From Komarekiella atlantica HA4396-MV6 (GTDB lineage: Bacteria; Cyanobacteriota; Cyanobacteriia; Cyanobacteriales; Nostocaceae), in contig JAHHHK010000014.1 of NCBI GenBank assembly GCA_019359395.1, positions 124,001 through 188,000 on the forward strand: DNA of 64,000 nt, written 5' to 3'. Below are positions 18,588 to 30,361 of this stretch, in pieces; the stretch's first letter is position 1; each line of letters starts with the position of its first letter. The notes under the pieces were generated by a model. The model saw only the letters and a list, made by a program, of their open reading frames with translations, did no database searches and was not told the origin of the DNA. A program made the translations under genes and the position numbers.

Positions 18588-18635
18588 CAAAGCAATATAA
18601 GTCTGGGTGGTGTTGTAAGTTATTTAAGTCCCATT

Positions 18636-18693
18636 AACCGGATTTCTAGAGGTTGGAGTCACAAAATTTCGATCTTCCTAGAAACCCGGTTTC
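18636..18693. terminator. Imperfect inverted repeat between convergent genes
   Basis: Arms AACCGGATTTCTAG and, in reverse complement, AACCGGGTTTCTAG enclose about 28 bases between the SDR stop and the pgm stop. This may fold into a long hairpin serving both genes; the same ccggtttct phrase is a common cyanobacterial palindrome. Confidence 0.45.
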
Positions 18694-18714
18694 TGAAGTT
18701 AGTGAATAAGTATT

Positions 18715-20376
<1,662 letters not shown>

Positions 20377-20521
20377 TCACTATCCAGCTTTGCATAAGTT
20401 CGTAGCGAAAAAAATTGCCCCGCATTAAACCTTTGCGTTTGCTCTATATTCCTGGAGTGTTCCGCGTGATCGCAACACTCAAAGGTATGACACTATCAGA
20501 CTGAATACCAAACTTAACTGC

Positions 20522-21190
20522 ATGAATCAAAATCGGATCGAGCAAATTGAGTTGAACCTACGCGCAAAAGCACTTAATCAGCGCAAAGCCGCCTTAGATG
20601 AACTGGCAGAGTTTCCATCTGAAGTGGCTGTCCCCATCCTCCAGAAGCTTGCTAAGGAAAAAGATGTTGCGCTTTGTCGCCTTGCTGTAATGGGTTTGGG
20701 CAACCATCAAACTGAAGCTTCTTTTCAGGCGTTGCTACAAATTTTAGAGCATAACCAAGATGGTAACGTGCTGGCAGAAGCGGCAAATTCTCTTTTTGAA
20801 TTTGGTGATGTGGCGATTCCCTTGCTCCAAAAGCTATTTGAACGGTCTGACAATTGGTTAGTTCGCCAAACAGTGATTTCTCTGCTGATGGAAACCGAGC
20901 ATTATGAGGTTTTATTAGCTGTGGCGGTAGAATCCCTCAAAGATGAGACACAAACGGTTAAAGAAGCAGGTATTCTTGCTCTTGGTCAAGTGTTAAAGAC
21001 ATCTTTGCAGAATCAAGCCTTAGCTCTGTTAACAGAGCTTGCAGAAGATTCATACTGGCGAAATCGATGGCAAACAGCGATCGCTCTCCACGGCTGTCAA
21101 CACCCCCAAGCCAGGTATTTAATGGCCCAACTCCAGCAGGATGAACATTTTCGGGTAGTGGCAGCTGCCTTAGAAAGTGCATCAGGATAG
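20522..21190 (+). CDS. HEAT-repeat protein (PBS-lyase-like repeats)
   Basis: A 222-residue all-helical protein made of about six HEAT-like repeats of roughly 30 residues, for example EVAVPILQKLAKEKDVALCRLAVMGLG and DVAIPLLQKLFERSDNWLVRQTVISLL. Such proteins act as scaffolds or, in the CpcE/NblB branch, handle phycobilins. No lyase-specific residues can be assigned, so the general name is kept. It diverges from pgm with about 170 bases between. The stretch 21191-21703 downstream is AT-rich and shows no gene or clear signal. Confidence 0.85.
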   Translation: MNQNRIEQIELNLRAKALNQRKAALDELAEFPSEVAVPILQKLAKEKDVALCRLAVMGLGNHQTEASFQALLQILEHNQDGNVLAEAANSLFEFGDVAIPLLQKLFERSDNWLVRQTVISLLMETEHYEVLLAVAVESLKDETQTVKEAGILALGQVLKTSLQNQALALLTELAEDSYWRNRWQTAIALHGCQHPQARYLMAQLQQDEHFRVVAAALESASG

Positions 21191-21703
21191 GGGTTTGGTA
21201 TTGGCAGTCAATCGATTTTGGATTTTGGACTTCGGCTTACCTCGACTGCATGTTGAAATATACTTTAATCAAGTCATGAGATTTTGATATTTCCTGATAA
21301 TAGTAAAATATACTCATAGATTTTTTTAATCAAGAGTGAAAATGTCTAAAAAGATTATCAAATAAGAGTTTTATTAATTCTGGAATCGGACATAAGTGTT
21401 CTTCTAAGAGCTATAAAACGAAGTTAACTTAACATCTAAATTCCTGAAACTGATAAAGATTTACTCTCAAAAAGTAACCATCCATTATCAACAGAATCTT
21501 TATAAGCTTTGATTAACAAGGGTTTTAGCTAATTCGGCATTGCTTAAAATTCCTGAAAGTAGCCGAATTCACATTAAGTAGATCGGTTTAGTGATCTTGA
21601 AATTGCCAAAATTCTAGTAGCTATTGATTTCTCTAAAATAAAGTTTTAGCTTACTATTTAGTTCGCTATTCTACCGAACTGTGAAAATCAGGAAGTTACT
21701 CTT
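21191..21703. other. Gene-free spacer
   Basis: About 510 bases, AT-rich, with stop codons in all frames at short intervals. No tRNA, clear hairpin terminator or copy of the window's repeats was seen, and no ATGAAAT-N4-ATGAAAT box is present before the copper-storage-like gene. Confidence 0.6.
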
Positions 21704-22108
21704 ATGATGACTGAATCTATACTTACCGAAATGCAAGCTTGTAAACAAACATGCATCGAATGTCAAACTATTTGCATTGATACCCTCAAATACTGCAAGA
21801 GTCAGGGTGGGAAATATTCAGATATGACTATGATGTCTATGATGCGCGACTGTGCCGAAATGTGCATGATCTGCGTCAATATGATTAATGACGGTTCTGA
21901 ATTTATGGGAAACACCTGTAGTTTATGCGCCGAGATCTGCGATCGCACTGCAATAGCTTGCGAAAATATGGGTAGCGATGCAACGATGATGTTTTGTGCC
22001 GCTATTTGCCGTAGATGTGCTGAATATTGTAAAACGATGGGGCAAAATTCTGCTTCCTATTTCCGCAGGTCAAGTTTGGTGACAGAAGACACACTATTGT
22101 CTAGCTGA
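21704..22108 (+). CDS. Four-helix-bundle copper-storage protein (Csp3-like)
   Basis: A 134-residue protein with 16 Cys and many Met, arranged as CxxxCxxCxxxC and CxxC runs facing inside a four-helix bundle (QACKQTCIECQTICIDTLKYC, RDCAEMCMIC, NTCSLCAEIC, CAAICRRCAEYC). This is the pattern of Csp proteins, which bind many Cu(I) ions through Cys thiolates. There is no signal peptide, so it should be cytosolic, as in Csp3. A paralogue with the same number of Cys is at 40953-41321 beside the metal-efflux operon. This copy has no metal genes next to it. Confidence 0.88.
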   Translation: MMTESILTEMQACKQTCIECQTICIDTLKYCKSQGGKYSDMTMMSMMRDCAEMCMICVNMINDGSEFMGNTCSLCAEICDRTAIACENMGSDATMMFCAAICRRCAEYCKTMGQNSASYFRRSSLVTEDTLLSS

Positions 22109-22159
22109 GTTACCCCAGTTCAAGTACGAGTAGTAAAACACTAATCCCAAGAGCAGGTC

Positions 22160-23461
22160 TTAGTGAATCGGCAAGGCGATCGCAAATTCAGTTCCTTGAC
22201 CTGCTTGAGATCTAAAATTGAGTCGTCCCCTGTGTTTTTCTTCCACAATTTGACGAGAAATCGATAATCCCATTCCTGTACCCTTACCAACTGCTTTGGT
22301 TGTAAAGAGGTAATCAAACATCTTCTGCTGAACTTCTGGCAATATACCAAAACCGTTATCTATAATCCGAATCACAACATACTGATCAATCACAGTTGTT
22401 TGAATCCGAATTTGAGGGGTGACAGGTAAATCTTCTAAAGCATCGATCGCATTCGCCAGAATATTCATAAACACCTGGTTCAGTAGTCCTGGATAACACT
22501 CTACGTTAGGCAGTTCCCCGTATTCCTTAATCACTTCAATTGCCGGACGATTTCCCACGGCTTTCAAGCGATATCCCAAAATAGTTAATGTACTATCCAA
22601 TCCATCATGTACACAGAAGCGCACTTTGGCTGTGGCATCAGAACGTGAGAAATTTCGCAGAGAAATCGAGATCTCTTTGATTCGCTCTGTACTCAATTTC
22701 ATGGAATTCAGCAATTTTGACAAATCTTGTAGTACAAACTCAATATCAACTTCTGTTAGTATTTGCTCTAACTTCAGTGCTGCTTCAGGATAAGACTGCT
22801 GATAAAACTCAATTATCTGCGTTAGATAAGACACATACTCAAACGCTGGCGCTAGGTTGCTCACAAGACATCCAATCGGATTGTTGAGTTCATGAGCGAT
22901 ACCCGCAACCAGTTGTCCCAAGGCTGACATCTTCTCACTTTGAACCAGATGCAGGTGCGATCGCTGTAAATCCTGCAAGGCTTGAGACAATTCAGTAGTT
23001 CGTTCACTCACGCGCTGTTCAAGAATTTCATTCCCCTGCTGTAATTGTGCATTCTTCTCCTCTAAAGTTTTAGTCAGATACCGTAGTTGTAAGTGAACTT
23101 TTACCCTAGCAAGAACTTCCTGTTCTTCAAAAGGTTTGGTGATATAGTCCACTGCACCTAACGACAGTCCCTTGACTTTGTTATCTGTATCTGCCAGAGC
23201 CGTTGTAAAAATAATTGGAATGGTTTGAGTTGATGGATTTGCTTTTAAGCGGATACAAGTTTCAAAACCATCGATTCCCGGCATTTGCACATCCAACAAA
23301 ATCAATTCAGGAGATTGCTGCTGAGCAATTTTGATGGCACTGGCTCCATCCATCGCCATCCGAACTTTCAGCCCCACCTGTTTGAGTGCTTGAGACAGCA
23401 CAGACAGGTTTGTTGAGTTGTCATCTACGATTAAAATAAATTCGGTCGCTGAGTTATGCAT
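22160..23461 (-). CDS. Response-regulator/histidine-kinase fusion (REC-HisKA-HATPase)
   Basis: A 433-residue soluble protein. An N-terminal receiver domain (about 8-125; phospho-acceptor Asp in LILLDVQMPGIDG, Lys in YITKPFEEQE) is joined by a coiled coil (about 125-185) to a HisKA domain with His in VAGIAHELNNPIG and an ATPase domain with ANAIDALEDL, DNGFGI and GKGTGMGLSI. Such proteins relay phosphate from an upstream kinase. It lies 36 bases after the large hybrid kinase gene on the same strand and probably receives its signal. Its kinase part closely resembles that of the Cache kinase at 43788. Confidence 0.9.
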   Translation of the reverse strand: MHNSATEFILIVDDNSTNLSVLSQALKQVGLKVRMAMDGASAIKIAQQQSPELILLDVQMPGIDGFETCIRLKANPSTQTIPIIFTTALADTDNKVKGLSLGAVDYITKPFEEQEVLARVKVHLQLRYLTKTLEEKNAQLQQGNEILEQRVSERTTELSQALQDLQRSHLHLVQSEKMSALGQLVAGIAHELNNPIGCLVSNLAPAFEYVSYLTQIIEFYQQSYPEAALKLEQILTEVDIEFVLQDLSKLLNSMKLSTERIKEISISLRNFSRSDATAKVRFCVHDGLDSTLTILGYRLKAVGNRPAIEVIKEYGELPNVECYPGLLNQVFMNILANAIDALEDLPVTPQIRIQTTVIDQYVVIRIIDNGFGILPEVQQKMFDYLFTTKAVGKGTGMGLSISRQIVEEKHRGRLNFRSQAGQGTEFAIALPIH

Positions 23462-23497
23462 AGCTTATAAAATAATTCGTAATTCACAATTTATAAT

Positions 23498-26311
23498 TCA
23501 TAATTCATCATTCATCATGAATTTTTTGATGAATATTATGAGTGCATTAAGCTCACAGTTTTCAGCAAATTCTGAGATTTTTTGAGCAAAAGGAATGAGT
23601 TGAGTATCTTCCTGAGCCAGTTTTTCGACTATCTCTACAAGTTCATCCAAATTTCCCATTTCAACCAATTGATTTAGGTGTTGCAAAATTTCTATTGGAG
23701 GTGCTGTAATAGTTTCTGGATATACTTTATTAAGGTTGGCTTTTGTAGCTATGTCTTGAGTTGTGTTGTTATAAACCCACTCTAATTTGAGGTAATGTTG
23801 AATCAACTGAAGTAGGCTCTCAGCCTCGATCGGTTTTGGTAAGAATTCATTCGCACCTGCATCCACACTTTTAAACTGATCCGCTTCAAACACGCTAGCA
23901 GAAGAAGCAATCACAGCCGTATCTTTGAACTGAGATAACTGACGCAGATGTCTTAGCATTTCAAAGCCATCCATGATCGGCATAACTAAATCAGTGATGA
24001 TCAGGTCAGGATTTAGTCTAACAGCTTTGTCTAACCCTTCCTGACCATTCATCGCTTCAATCACCTCAAAGCCGATCGGTTCCAGCAAACTGTTTAAAAC
24101 AGAGCGGTTTTCCCATCGATCATCGATTACCAACACCTTACGCATTGCTCCTTGATAACCGATGATCGTGCCCTGCTGAACAACTCTAGAGGAAGTTGCC
24201 CAGTCTTGAGCTTCGGGCAATTCCACATCGAACCAGAATGTGCTACCTTGACCTAATTCGCTTTGTACTTCTAATGTACTGCCCATAAGCAAAGCAATTC
24301 TTTGACTAATTGCCAAGCCTAGCCCAGTTCCTTCTGCTTGTGTTTTAGCATTTCCTACTTGTTCAAACGGCAGAAAGATTTTCTCTAACTGCTCTGGTTT
24401 CATGCCAACGCCAGTGTCTTGAATTTGGAAGCGGATTTTGTCAGAGTTTTGAGTTGTTTTTTCTAACTGAGAACTTCTAATCGTGTCTACCTTAAACGTG
24501 ACACTACCTTGATCGGTAAATTTTATAGCATTTCCTAGCAAGTTAATGATCACCTGGCGTAGACGCTTTTCATCAGCCCGAATGCCCGCGGGTAAGTCTG
24601 CATCCGGTTGATAAACCAAAGCAATCCCTTTTTGCTCGGCACGAATCCGGCAAATTTCGGCAATGGCTTGCAAAAAGGACGGAAAATGGAGATCATTGGG
24701 ATTTAATTCCATTTTCTGTGCTTCAATTTTAGCTAGGTCGAGAATATCGTTGATTAGCATCAACAGGTGAGAGCCGCATTGGTGAATGATACCAATACCT
24801 TTGCGCCCCTTATCGGTCATTGGTTCTGAGCGCTGAAGAATTTGAGCGTAACCAAGAATGCCGTTGAGAGGCGTGCGTAACTCATGGCTCATATTGGCGA
24901 GGAACTCGCTCTTGGCTTTACTGGCATTATCTGCCGCTTCTTTGGCATATTTAAGTTCTGCAGTGCGTTGTTCTACCCGGAGTTCAAGTTCTTGATTGGT
25001 TTTTTCAAGAGCGGTGAAGGAATCTCGTAACTGCTGTGCCATGCGGTTGAACGATTGGGCAAGCACACCCAGTTCTTTGACGCTTGAGGTTTCAACTTCT
25101 TGATCTAACTCTCCCTGGGCGATCGCTTCTGATGCTCGACTCAATCGTAAAACAGGCCGAGCAATCCAGCGAGAGGTGTAGATACCCAAAACAGTCGCCA
25201 GTCCCAATGCACTCAGACACAAGTAAATGGTGTTAAGAGTGTTTGCATTGATTTGCCCCATGAAGTCTGATTCTGGCATGGCGACGACGACTAACCAATC
25301 TAGTCCCCATTCGTCTTTCCAGGGAGAAACTTGGACAAACTGGCGCTGTCCATTCAGCATAAACTCTAGCTGTTGGCTGGTTTGAATGGTTTTAAGATTA
25401 CCAAATTTATCAGTAAGATAGTTCGATGTCCCTTGAATTAAAGTATCTTTGATTTGAATACCCTGTAATCGCTGTGGTTTTTGATTAACCACTGAGAATA
25501 CTGGAGCATCGCTAGAGCTAGCCACCAAAAAGCCAGTGCGTTCTAGGATGAAAACTTTACTTGATTGGCTGACTTGAATTTGACGCAGAAAGTCACTGAT
25601 TTGTGAAAGGCGCTGTTCTACACCAATACTGCCGATGAGATTCCCTTGCTTGTCGTAGATGGGCCGGCTAGTGGCGATCGCTAAGGGATAATTATTAGTT
25701 TCCCATTGATAAATTTCACTCCATCCTGGTTTACCAGTTTGAATACCCTTGGTATACCAGCCTTCCTTCTGAAATTGGTAACTTTTGGTGATTTCAAATA
25801 GTTTGATTGGCTTACCCTGAGCATTAGTTGTGTAATTGTAGAGGTCAGGATTACCATAGCGATCGGGCAACACCAAACTGATATCTGGATTGCCGTGATC
25901 TGGAATTGTGGACTCACGATAGTATCCAGAGGCAATAAAGTTTCCTGTTCTAGATCCGTAAAGGATATAGCCAACGTTATAGGTTTTTACTTGCTTAAAT
26001 AAGAATTGAGCTAAACGGTCTGAATTTTCTGGATTAAGCAATCCCAAGTCGAACTGTTCACCATTAATTTGAGTCAGATAACGAGTCGCTGCTGCATAGC
26101 TATCAAGGTGTTGATTGATGCGATGGCTGACTTCAGTCTGTAACTTAGCCGCCAGTTCATTTACTGCTTTTTGCCCGTTTCGTAGAGAAAGGTATCCAGT
26201 CAGTCCTACTGCTGCAAAGATTTGTAAGATGAACGGAACAACTAAAACAATTCTAAGTGGGACTTGATCAGGGACTTTAGAAACTTTATGAATTGTAGGC
26301 TTAAATAGCAT
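23498..26311 (-). CDS. Hybrid sensor histidine kinase (dCache-HAMP-HisKA-HATPase-REC)
   Basis: A 937-residue membrane protein. The first helix is at about 20-40, an extracytoplasmic double-Cache sensor spans about 45-350, and a second helix lies near 360-380. Then come HAMP (385-435), a coiled coil, HisKA with His in [19 protein letters not shown] (about 480), an ATPase domain (IDDTGVGM-type G1, [11 protein letters not shown]2) and a receiver ([11 protein letters not shown] and [16 protein letters not shown]). The C-terminal 100 residues are helical and may be a degenerate phosphotransfer module. Cache domains usually bind small molecules such as amino acids. It is the first gene of an operon with the kinase at 22160. 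Confidence 0.92.
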   Translation of the reverse strand: MLFKPTIHKVSKVPDQVPLRIVLVVPFILQIFAAVGLTGYLSLRNGQKAVNELAAKLQTEVSHRINQHLDSYAAATRYLTQINGEQFDLGLLNPENSDRLAQFLFKQVKTYNVGYILYGSRTGNFIASGYYRESTIPDHGNPDISLVLPDRYGNPDLYNYTTNAQGKPIKLFEITKSYQFQKEGWYTKGIQTGKPGWSEIYQWETNNYPLAIATSRPIYDKQGNLIGSIGVEQRLSQISDFLRQIQVSQSSKVFILERTGFLVASSSDAPVFSVVNQKPQRLQGIQIKDTLIQGTSNYLTDKFGNLKTIQTSQQLEFMLNGQRQFVQVSPWKDEWGLDWLVVVAMPESDFMGQINANTLNTIYLCLSALGLATVLGIYTSRWIARPVLRLSRASEAIAQGELDQEVETSSVKELGVLAQSFNRMAQQLRDSFTALEKTNQELELRVEQRTAELKYAKEAADNASKAKSEFLANMSHELRTPLNGILGYAQILQRSEPMTDKGRKGIGIIHQCGSHLLMLINDILDLAKIEAQKMELNPNDLHFPSFLQAIAEICRIRAEQKGIALVYQPDADLPAGIRADEKRLRQVIINLLGNAIKFTDQGSVTFKVDTIRSSQLEKTTQNSDKIRFQIQDTGVGMKPEQLEKIFLPFEQVGNAKTQAEGTGLGLAISQRIALLMGSTLEVQSELGQGSTFWFDVELPEAQDWATSSRVVQQGTIIGYQGAMRKVLVIDDRWENRSVLNSLLEPIGFEVIEAMNGQEGLDKAVRLNPDLIITDLVMPIMDGFEMLRHLRQLSQFKDTAVIASSASVFEADQFKSVDAGANEFLPKPIEAESLLQLIQHYLKLEWVYNNTTQDIATKANLNKVYPETITAPPIEILQHLNQLVEMGNLDELVEIVEKLAQEDTQLIPFAQKISEFAENCELNALIIFIKKFMMNDEL

Positions 26312-26787
26312 GGTACTAAGAATGCTTGAATATAGATATATACGCTATTGTTCCCTTTGATAACTCAAAATTTGATAGCACAGTTCTTATTGATCCCAAG
26401 ATTTGACAATCTTAAGATCGGCGCACTGTCCTAGGGCTTATTACAGTACATTAGTATTAGCAAGTCCTAAACAAAGTTAAGCAAAAAATATGAGGCAGGT
26501 ATTTAGGCAGATTAAAAAACGTTATCAGATTGAACTTGAGTCAAGAAATATTAAATATCAGCTTTGGAGATTGGATGATTCGGAATATACAAAGCTCAGA
26601 CAGAATAGCTGGGTAGCGTAGGCATACCGCAGAGGCTCAGAGGACACAGAGAGAAGAAATAAATAAAGAAATAAAGAAATTGCTTAAGTGAACTGTATTG
26701 ATATCTGAGAGTCTTGTTATTAATTTGGAGATGTGTTTTGAAATTTTATAGAATGTTTGCATTTACATGATTTACGAAAATTTTTAA
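26312..26787. other. Spacer with a possible 43-codon frame
   Basis: A frame at 26490-26621 (+) starts MRQVFRQIKKRYQIELESRN and ends at a TAG within a ggtagcgtaggcataccgcaga repeat phrase. It has no Shine-Dalgarno and no recognised relatives, so it may be a gene fragment. The rest is AT-rich and shows nothing else. Confidence 0.3.
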
Positions 26788-27696
26788 TCATAAACTGACT
26801 TCATTAAATGCTTGGCTCAATGCATCAACTAAATTTAAATGTTCTGCCCAACTTGTGAGGTAAGCATAGTCTAAACTTTGTTCCTGCAACTTGAGTATGC
26901 CCAATACATCACGCCACTGCTTTTCAGATTGACTACCCCTTCCCCACAGCAACTTTTGTAAAATCATATCCTCTGGTGAAGCTATCCAAAATGGAGGTAT
27001 TCCATCTAAATCAGGTAATATCCTACGTGCCATTTGCGATATTGCAAATGGTGAAGATTCATTAAGATATAGGTCAGCATTAGCAATAGTTTCTGTATGC
27101 GTAATGTTCAGCATTCGCTCACTTCCTCGTTTTAAATCTTCAACTGCACCTGCCGGACAATAATATCCAGCAGCTTCAAGTGTTGTTACTAATAAATCAA
27201 TTTGGTCAAGTTGGACTTCAATCACCAAATCTAAATCACGAGTTGAGCGAGGTTCACCATGAATGGAACTAGCAACACCACCACTAACATAGTAAGGAAT
27301 ATTAAGGAACTCAAATAGTTGATGAAGTTCGCCTGCCAGAGTAATGGAATCTTGAATCCACATACTTTCATCAAAACCTTTTGGTTGGAAATTAGGAGTA
27401 AATTTTTCTCCTAGTACAGCACGAGAAAATACCCGACGAATATCCTCCAAGGAAGCACCTCGATTTCGAGATTTAATTCCTGCTAGAGATAACTTTTTTA
27501 ACCCGCGTTCATGGGCTGCAAACATTTTTATGCGCTGAGCGATTGAGAGTTGCCGCAGCCGAGTGAATAGATAAATATCAGAATTTATATTTGTACCAGT
27601 AGCTTGTGGTTGGTAATTTGGTTGTATAGATATTTGTAATAAGCTCGTTTCAGTAGTTCCAGTTTTGAATTTTATTGGTTGCTGTTTTTTATTCAT
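26788..27696 (-). CDS. Nucleotidyltransferase-fold protein (AbiEii/DUF6036-like)
   Basis: A 302-residue protein whose second half has the minimal nucleotidyltransferase signature: FLNIPYYVSGGVASSIHGEP followed by RSTRDLDLVIEV, giving the GG and the metal-binding Asp-x-Asp pair at about residues 145-165. Later blocks IASPEDMILQKLLWGR and WRDVLGILKLQ are typical of AbiEii-type and DUF6036 proteins. The first 110 residues are basic and helical with no assigned domain. Relatives can act as toxins or as stand-alone nucleotidyltransferases; no antitoxin partner is evident here. It follows arfB by 39 bases on the same strand. Confidence 0.7.
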   Translation of the reverse strand: MNKKQQPIKFKTGTTETSLLQISIQPNYQPQATGTNINSDIYLFTRLRQLSIAQRIKMFAAHERGLKKLSLAGIKSRNRGASLEDIRRVFSRAVLGEKFTPNFQPKGFDESMWIQDSITLAGELHQLFEFLNIPYYVSGGVASSIHGEPRSTRDLDLVIEVQLDQIDLLVTTLEAAGYYCPAGAVEDLKRGSERMLNITHTETIANADLYLNESSPFAISQMARRILPDLDGIPPFWIASPEDMILQKLLWGRGSQSEKQWRDVLGILKLQEQSLDYAYLTSWAEHLNLVDALSQAFNEVSL

Positions 27697-27735
27697 AAGC
27701 GTGGTTTTAGCCTGGGAAGAAAAAGCGATCGCACT

Positions 27736-28152
27736 TTAATCTTCAATGACTTGCCCTCTGGTAGATTTAATCTGTCCTCGCTTACTTTTACTGTCAAGAC
27801 GTTTTTTTTGAGAGCTACGAGATGGTTTAGTGGGTTTACGTTTTTGAGGCAGTATGACTGCGCTTTTGATGAGTTCTTTGAGCCGTTGCAAAGCCTCCTG
27901 CCGATTTTTCTCTTGGCTTCGGTGTTCTTGAGCCTTGATAACAATAACTCCTTCCTGGGTAAGGCGTCGATCATTTAGCTTTAAAAGCTGTTGTTTATAA
28001 AAAGCAGGTAGTGATGAAGCCTCAATGTTGAACCGTAAGTGAATGGCAGTTGAAACCTTGTTGACATTTTGACCGCCTGCTCCTTGAGAGCGAATTGCGC
28101 TAATTTCGATTTCGCTATCGGGGATGATGATTTTGTGAGAAATTTGCAGCAT
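27736..28152 (-). CDS. arfB: Alternative ribosome-rescue peptidyl-tRNA hydrolase ArfB
   Basis: A 138-residue protein with the release-factor catalytic loop in RSQGAGGQNVNKVSTAI, where GGQ hydrolyses peptidyl-tRNA in stalled ribosomes. The C-terminal tail is rich in Lys, Arg and Ser (KRKPTKPSRSSQKKRLDSKSKRGQ), which in ArfB/YaeJ enters the empty mRNA channel. The length (about 140) is characteristic and excludes a full release factor. The start ATG gives MLQISHKIIIPDSEIEISAIR, normal for the family. Probably co-transcribed with the nucleotidyltransferase-like gene. Confidence 0.93.
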   Translation of the reverse strand: MLQISHKIIIPDSEIEISAIRSQGAGGQNVNKVSTAIHLRFNIEASSLPAFYKQQLLKLNDRRLTQEGVIVIKAQEHRSQEKNRQEALQRLKELIKSAVILPQKRKPTKPSRSSQKKRLDSKSKRGQIKSTRGQVIED

Positions 28153-28475
28153 ATTTTATATATAGCTTTTATGTCCCCAAGAGCGCAAAGCCTCCATATT
28201 GTCTTGCATACCAGGAGTAAAAGATGAAATCGATCAAACTGATAGATTCAAGTTTAGAAGGTGGTTGAGCCATAATTCCACTTCTTTTGGTTCAGTGGCA
28301 TTTGCTTAGGTCAATTGCAAGGCTGATTTTGAGTATCATGCTACGAAGGTAGCTGTTCTATTTACGGCGTTTAATGTAATTTTCATAATCCTCAAAACAT
28401 AGCTTTGCGATCGCCTCTGGTGGGGTGTAGCCCATCGTACTTATGGCAACATTTCTTCAATAAAAGGTTAAAAAT
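28153..28475. other. Spacer with a short gene-tail-like frame
   Basis: No gene. In reverse complement, a 25-codon frame at about 28358-28435 reads MGYTPPEAIAKLCFEDYENY and ends IKRRK; its composition looks protein-like, but it is closed by a stop shortly upstream. It may be a relic. A HIP1 site lies within it. Confidence 0.3.
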
Positions 28476-29279
28476 ATGATGGCAAAAGCAACCTATCAGT
28501 TTGCAGGTAAAACCATCCTAATTACTGGTGGTGCGGGAGATATTGGCAAAGCAACTGCAAACCGTTTTGCTGCTAATGGTGCAGGAATAGCCCTGCTAGA
28601 TTTGAATGAACCAAAGATGGTAGATGTGGCTGAGGAACTAAAAAGCTACAACGTTCCAGTTGGCACATTTCGCTGTGATGTGACGGCTGCTGATGATGTT
28701 ACCAAAGCTTTTACTGGCGTTTTTGAGCAGTTTGGGCGGATCGACTATGTATTTAATAACGCGGGTTATCAAGGAGTGTTTGCCAAAGTAGACGAATATC
28801 CTGATGATGACTTTCAAAAGGTGATTAATATTAACGTTGTTGGCGTTTTTCATGTTCTGAAAGCAGCCGCACAGCACTTGCGTTCTGGCGGTGGAGGTGC
28901 GATCGTTAACATGGCGAGTTATGCAGGCGTAGTCGGGCCGCCAAATATGTTAGCTTATGGTGCTTCTAAGTTTGCGGTTATTGGAATGACTCAGACAGCA
29001 GCCAAAGACTTAGCTCCCTACGGGATCAGGGTCAATGCACTGTCTCCCGCGCTGATAGGCCCTGGTTTTATGTGGACGCGGCAAACAGAATTACAAGCAG
29101 CAGTAGGTTCTCAGTACTTTGATGCTGACCCCAAGGTAGTTGAGCAACAGATGATTAATTCAGTGCCAATGCGGCGCTTGGGAAGTTTGGCAGAGGTAGC
29201 AAATGGGGTAGCGTTTCTGATGAGCGACGAAGCAAGTTATATAACTGGGTTTAACTTGGAGATTACTGGTGGTCAATAG
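28476..29279 (+). CDS. SDR-family oxidoreductase
   Basis: A 267-residue classical short-chain dehydrogenase. The cofactor loop is TGGAGDIGKA (about 15-24), with an acidic residue after strand 2 (LLDLN), which points to NAD+. NNAGYQG and the catalytic MASYAG Ser and YGASK Tyr/Lys follow. The C-terminus SYITGFNLEITGGQ is standard. A different subfamily from the SDR at 17790 (low similarity outside the motifs). It stands alone; the substrate is unknown. Confidence 0.9.
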   Translation: MMAKATYQFAGKTILITGGAGDIGKATANRFAANGAGIALLDLNEPKMVDVAEELKSYNVPVGTFRCDVTAADDVTKAFTGVFEQFGRIDYVFNNAGYQGVFAKVDEYPDDDFQKVININVVGVFHVLKAAAQHLRSGGGGAIVNMASYAGVVGPPNMLAYGASKFAVIGMTQTAAKDLAPYGIRVNALSPALIGPGFMWTRQTELQAAVGSQYFDADPKVVEQQMINSVPMRRLGSLAEVANGVAFLMSDEASYITGFNLEITGGQ

Positions 29280-29336
29280 AGATTTCCCAACAACTGCCTT
29301 TATCCCTTTCAAGGTGTAATGTATTTTTCTTAGTGT

Positions 29337-29466
29337 CTTTCTCTTGAAAAGTTCTGATGCCTGTCTTGAAAAGCTTCCTAGGTTGGGAAACCCGCCTACA
29401 GAACTTTTCGCTACGGCGGGCTGCGCTATCCGTTGGCGCAGCGTAAAGCCTGCGGCATGGCTACGC
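29337..29466. repeat. Interspersed repeat, left of the MITE
   Basis: Made of gaaaagttctgatgcctgtc, gggaaacccgcctacagaac, tacggcgggctgcgctatcc and gcagcgtaaagcctgcggcat blocks. The last part, in reverse complement, is nearly identical to 52920-52974, which shows that this repeat was a pre-existing unit before the MITE entered. Confidence 0.75.
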
Positions 29467-29469
29467 TTA

Positions 29470-29666
29470 GAGGATGTCTGAGAAGTCAAAATTGTCATGC
29501 TGAATGAAGCGATAGCGTAATGTACCCCTACGCAAAAGCCAAGCTACAAAGGAGCGTCTCGTAGAGAAGCATCTTAGAAATTAACGGACAATAGAGATTC
29601 TGACTTCCGCTCTGCAAAGCGTCAGAATGACAAAATATACCATTACCTAGCTTTTCAGACATCCTC
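29470..29666. mobile_element. MITE with 12-bp inverted ends and TTA target duplication
   Basis: 197 bases bounded by GAGGATGTCTGA and its reverse complement TCAGACATCCTC, each flanked outside by TTA (29467-29469 and 29667-29669). Inside the ends, TTGTCATNCTGA occurs in inverted orientation. There is no coding capacity. The GAGGATGT end and 3-bp TNA-type duplication fit the IS1031 group of IS5 transposons, as known from family descriptions; a transposase in trans would be needed. An uninterrupted copy of the target exists at 52909-52950. Confidence 0.75.
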
Positions 29667-29865
29667 TTAGAGCGAGTCTTGCCTACGGCACGCTTTGCGA
29701 ACGAGCGTCGGAAACCTCCGCTCAGACTTTGCGCTCCGCTCAGACTTTTCGCTGTATCTTGGTGGGGAAAAAATTGACTTTTGAACCACTAAGGCACAAA
29801 GATGAAAAGCTTAAAATTTGGTAAATTTTTGAGGAATTTTTACCCACCTTGAAAGAGCTGGTCAT
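29667..29865. repeat. Interspersed repeat right of the MITE plus 95-bp dispersed repeat
   Basis: 29667-29756 continues the repeat interrupted by the MITE (gagcgagtcttgcctacggc, gaaacctccgctcagacttt). 29775-29865 is the inverted partner of 7089-7186 (aaccactaaggcacaaag, gaaaagcttaaaatttgg, ccttgaaag). No gene up to 29986. Confidence 0.7.
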
Positions 29866-29986
29866 GGATCAGACTTGCCCTTCGCTAGTTGGCAGGATTT
29901 GTGATCGGTTTGTTATCAAATTAATAATACAGCAGAATATTATGTGTCATAGCCAAACAGATGTTTTTTGATCACTATCTATTGTT

Positions 29987-30361
29987 ATGTTTACCTTCAA
30001 TAAAAAATATTTCTACTTCACAGTTATGCTATTTTCAACAGAGGTATGTATTGCTGTTTTTGTAAATGATAGTTTTATCCGCCCTTTTATCGGCGATGTT
30101 TTAGTAGTTATACTATTGTATTCTTTTATCAGAACTTTTTGTAAAATACATTCATCAATCGTTGCTTTATCAGTTTTTGCATTTTCTTGTACTATCGAGA
30201 TTCTGCAATATTTTAATTTTGTAAATATTTTAGGATTACAAAAGTATAAAATTCTGGCTATTGCTTTAGGAAGTACATTTGATTGGAAGGACATAATTGC
30301 TTATGCAATAGGTACTGTAACAATTTTATTATTGGAAAATAAAACAAATAGAGCCGACTGA
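29987..30361 (+). CDS. DUF2809 (VanZ-like) membrane protein
   Basis: A 124-residue protein with four membrane helices. The central CTIEILQYFNFVNILGLQKY and the final FDWKDIIAYAIGTVTILLLE form the recognisable DUF2809 pattern (EhxQ and a late Asp/Ala-Tyr block). The family is uncharacterised and related to VanZ. Strongly AT-rich compared with its surroundings, hinting at a different history. It stands alone on the plus strand before the convergent kinase gene. Confidence 0.8.
   Translation: MFTFNKKYFYFTVMLFSTEVCIAVFVNDSFIRPFIGDVLVVILLYSFIRTFCKIHSSIVALSVFAFSCTIEILQYFNFVNILGLQKYKILAIALGSTFDWKDIIAYAIGTVTILLLENKTNRAD

Noticed and set aside
26788-28152. arfB plus nucleotidyltransferase-like gene as a toxin-antitoxin pair
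   Set aside because: ArfB is a housekeeping rescue factor and the other protein lacks an AbiEi-type partner; simple co-transcription is enough.
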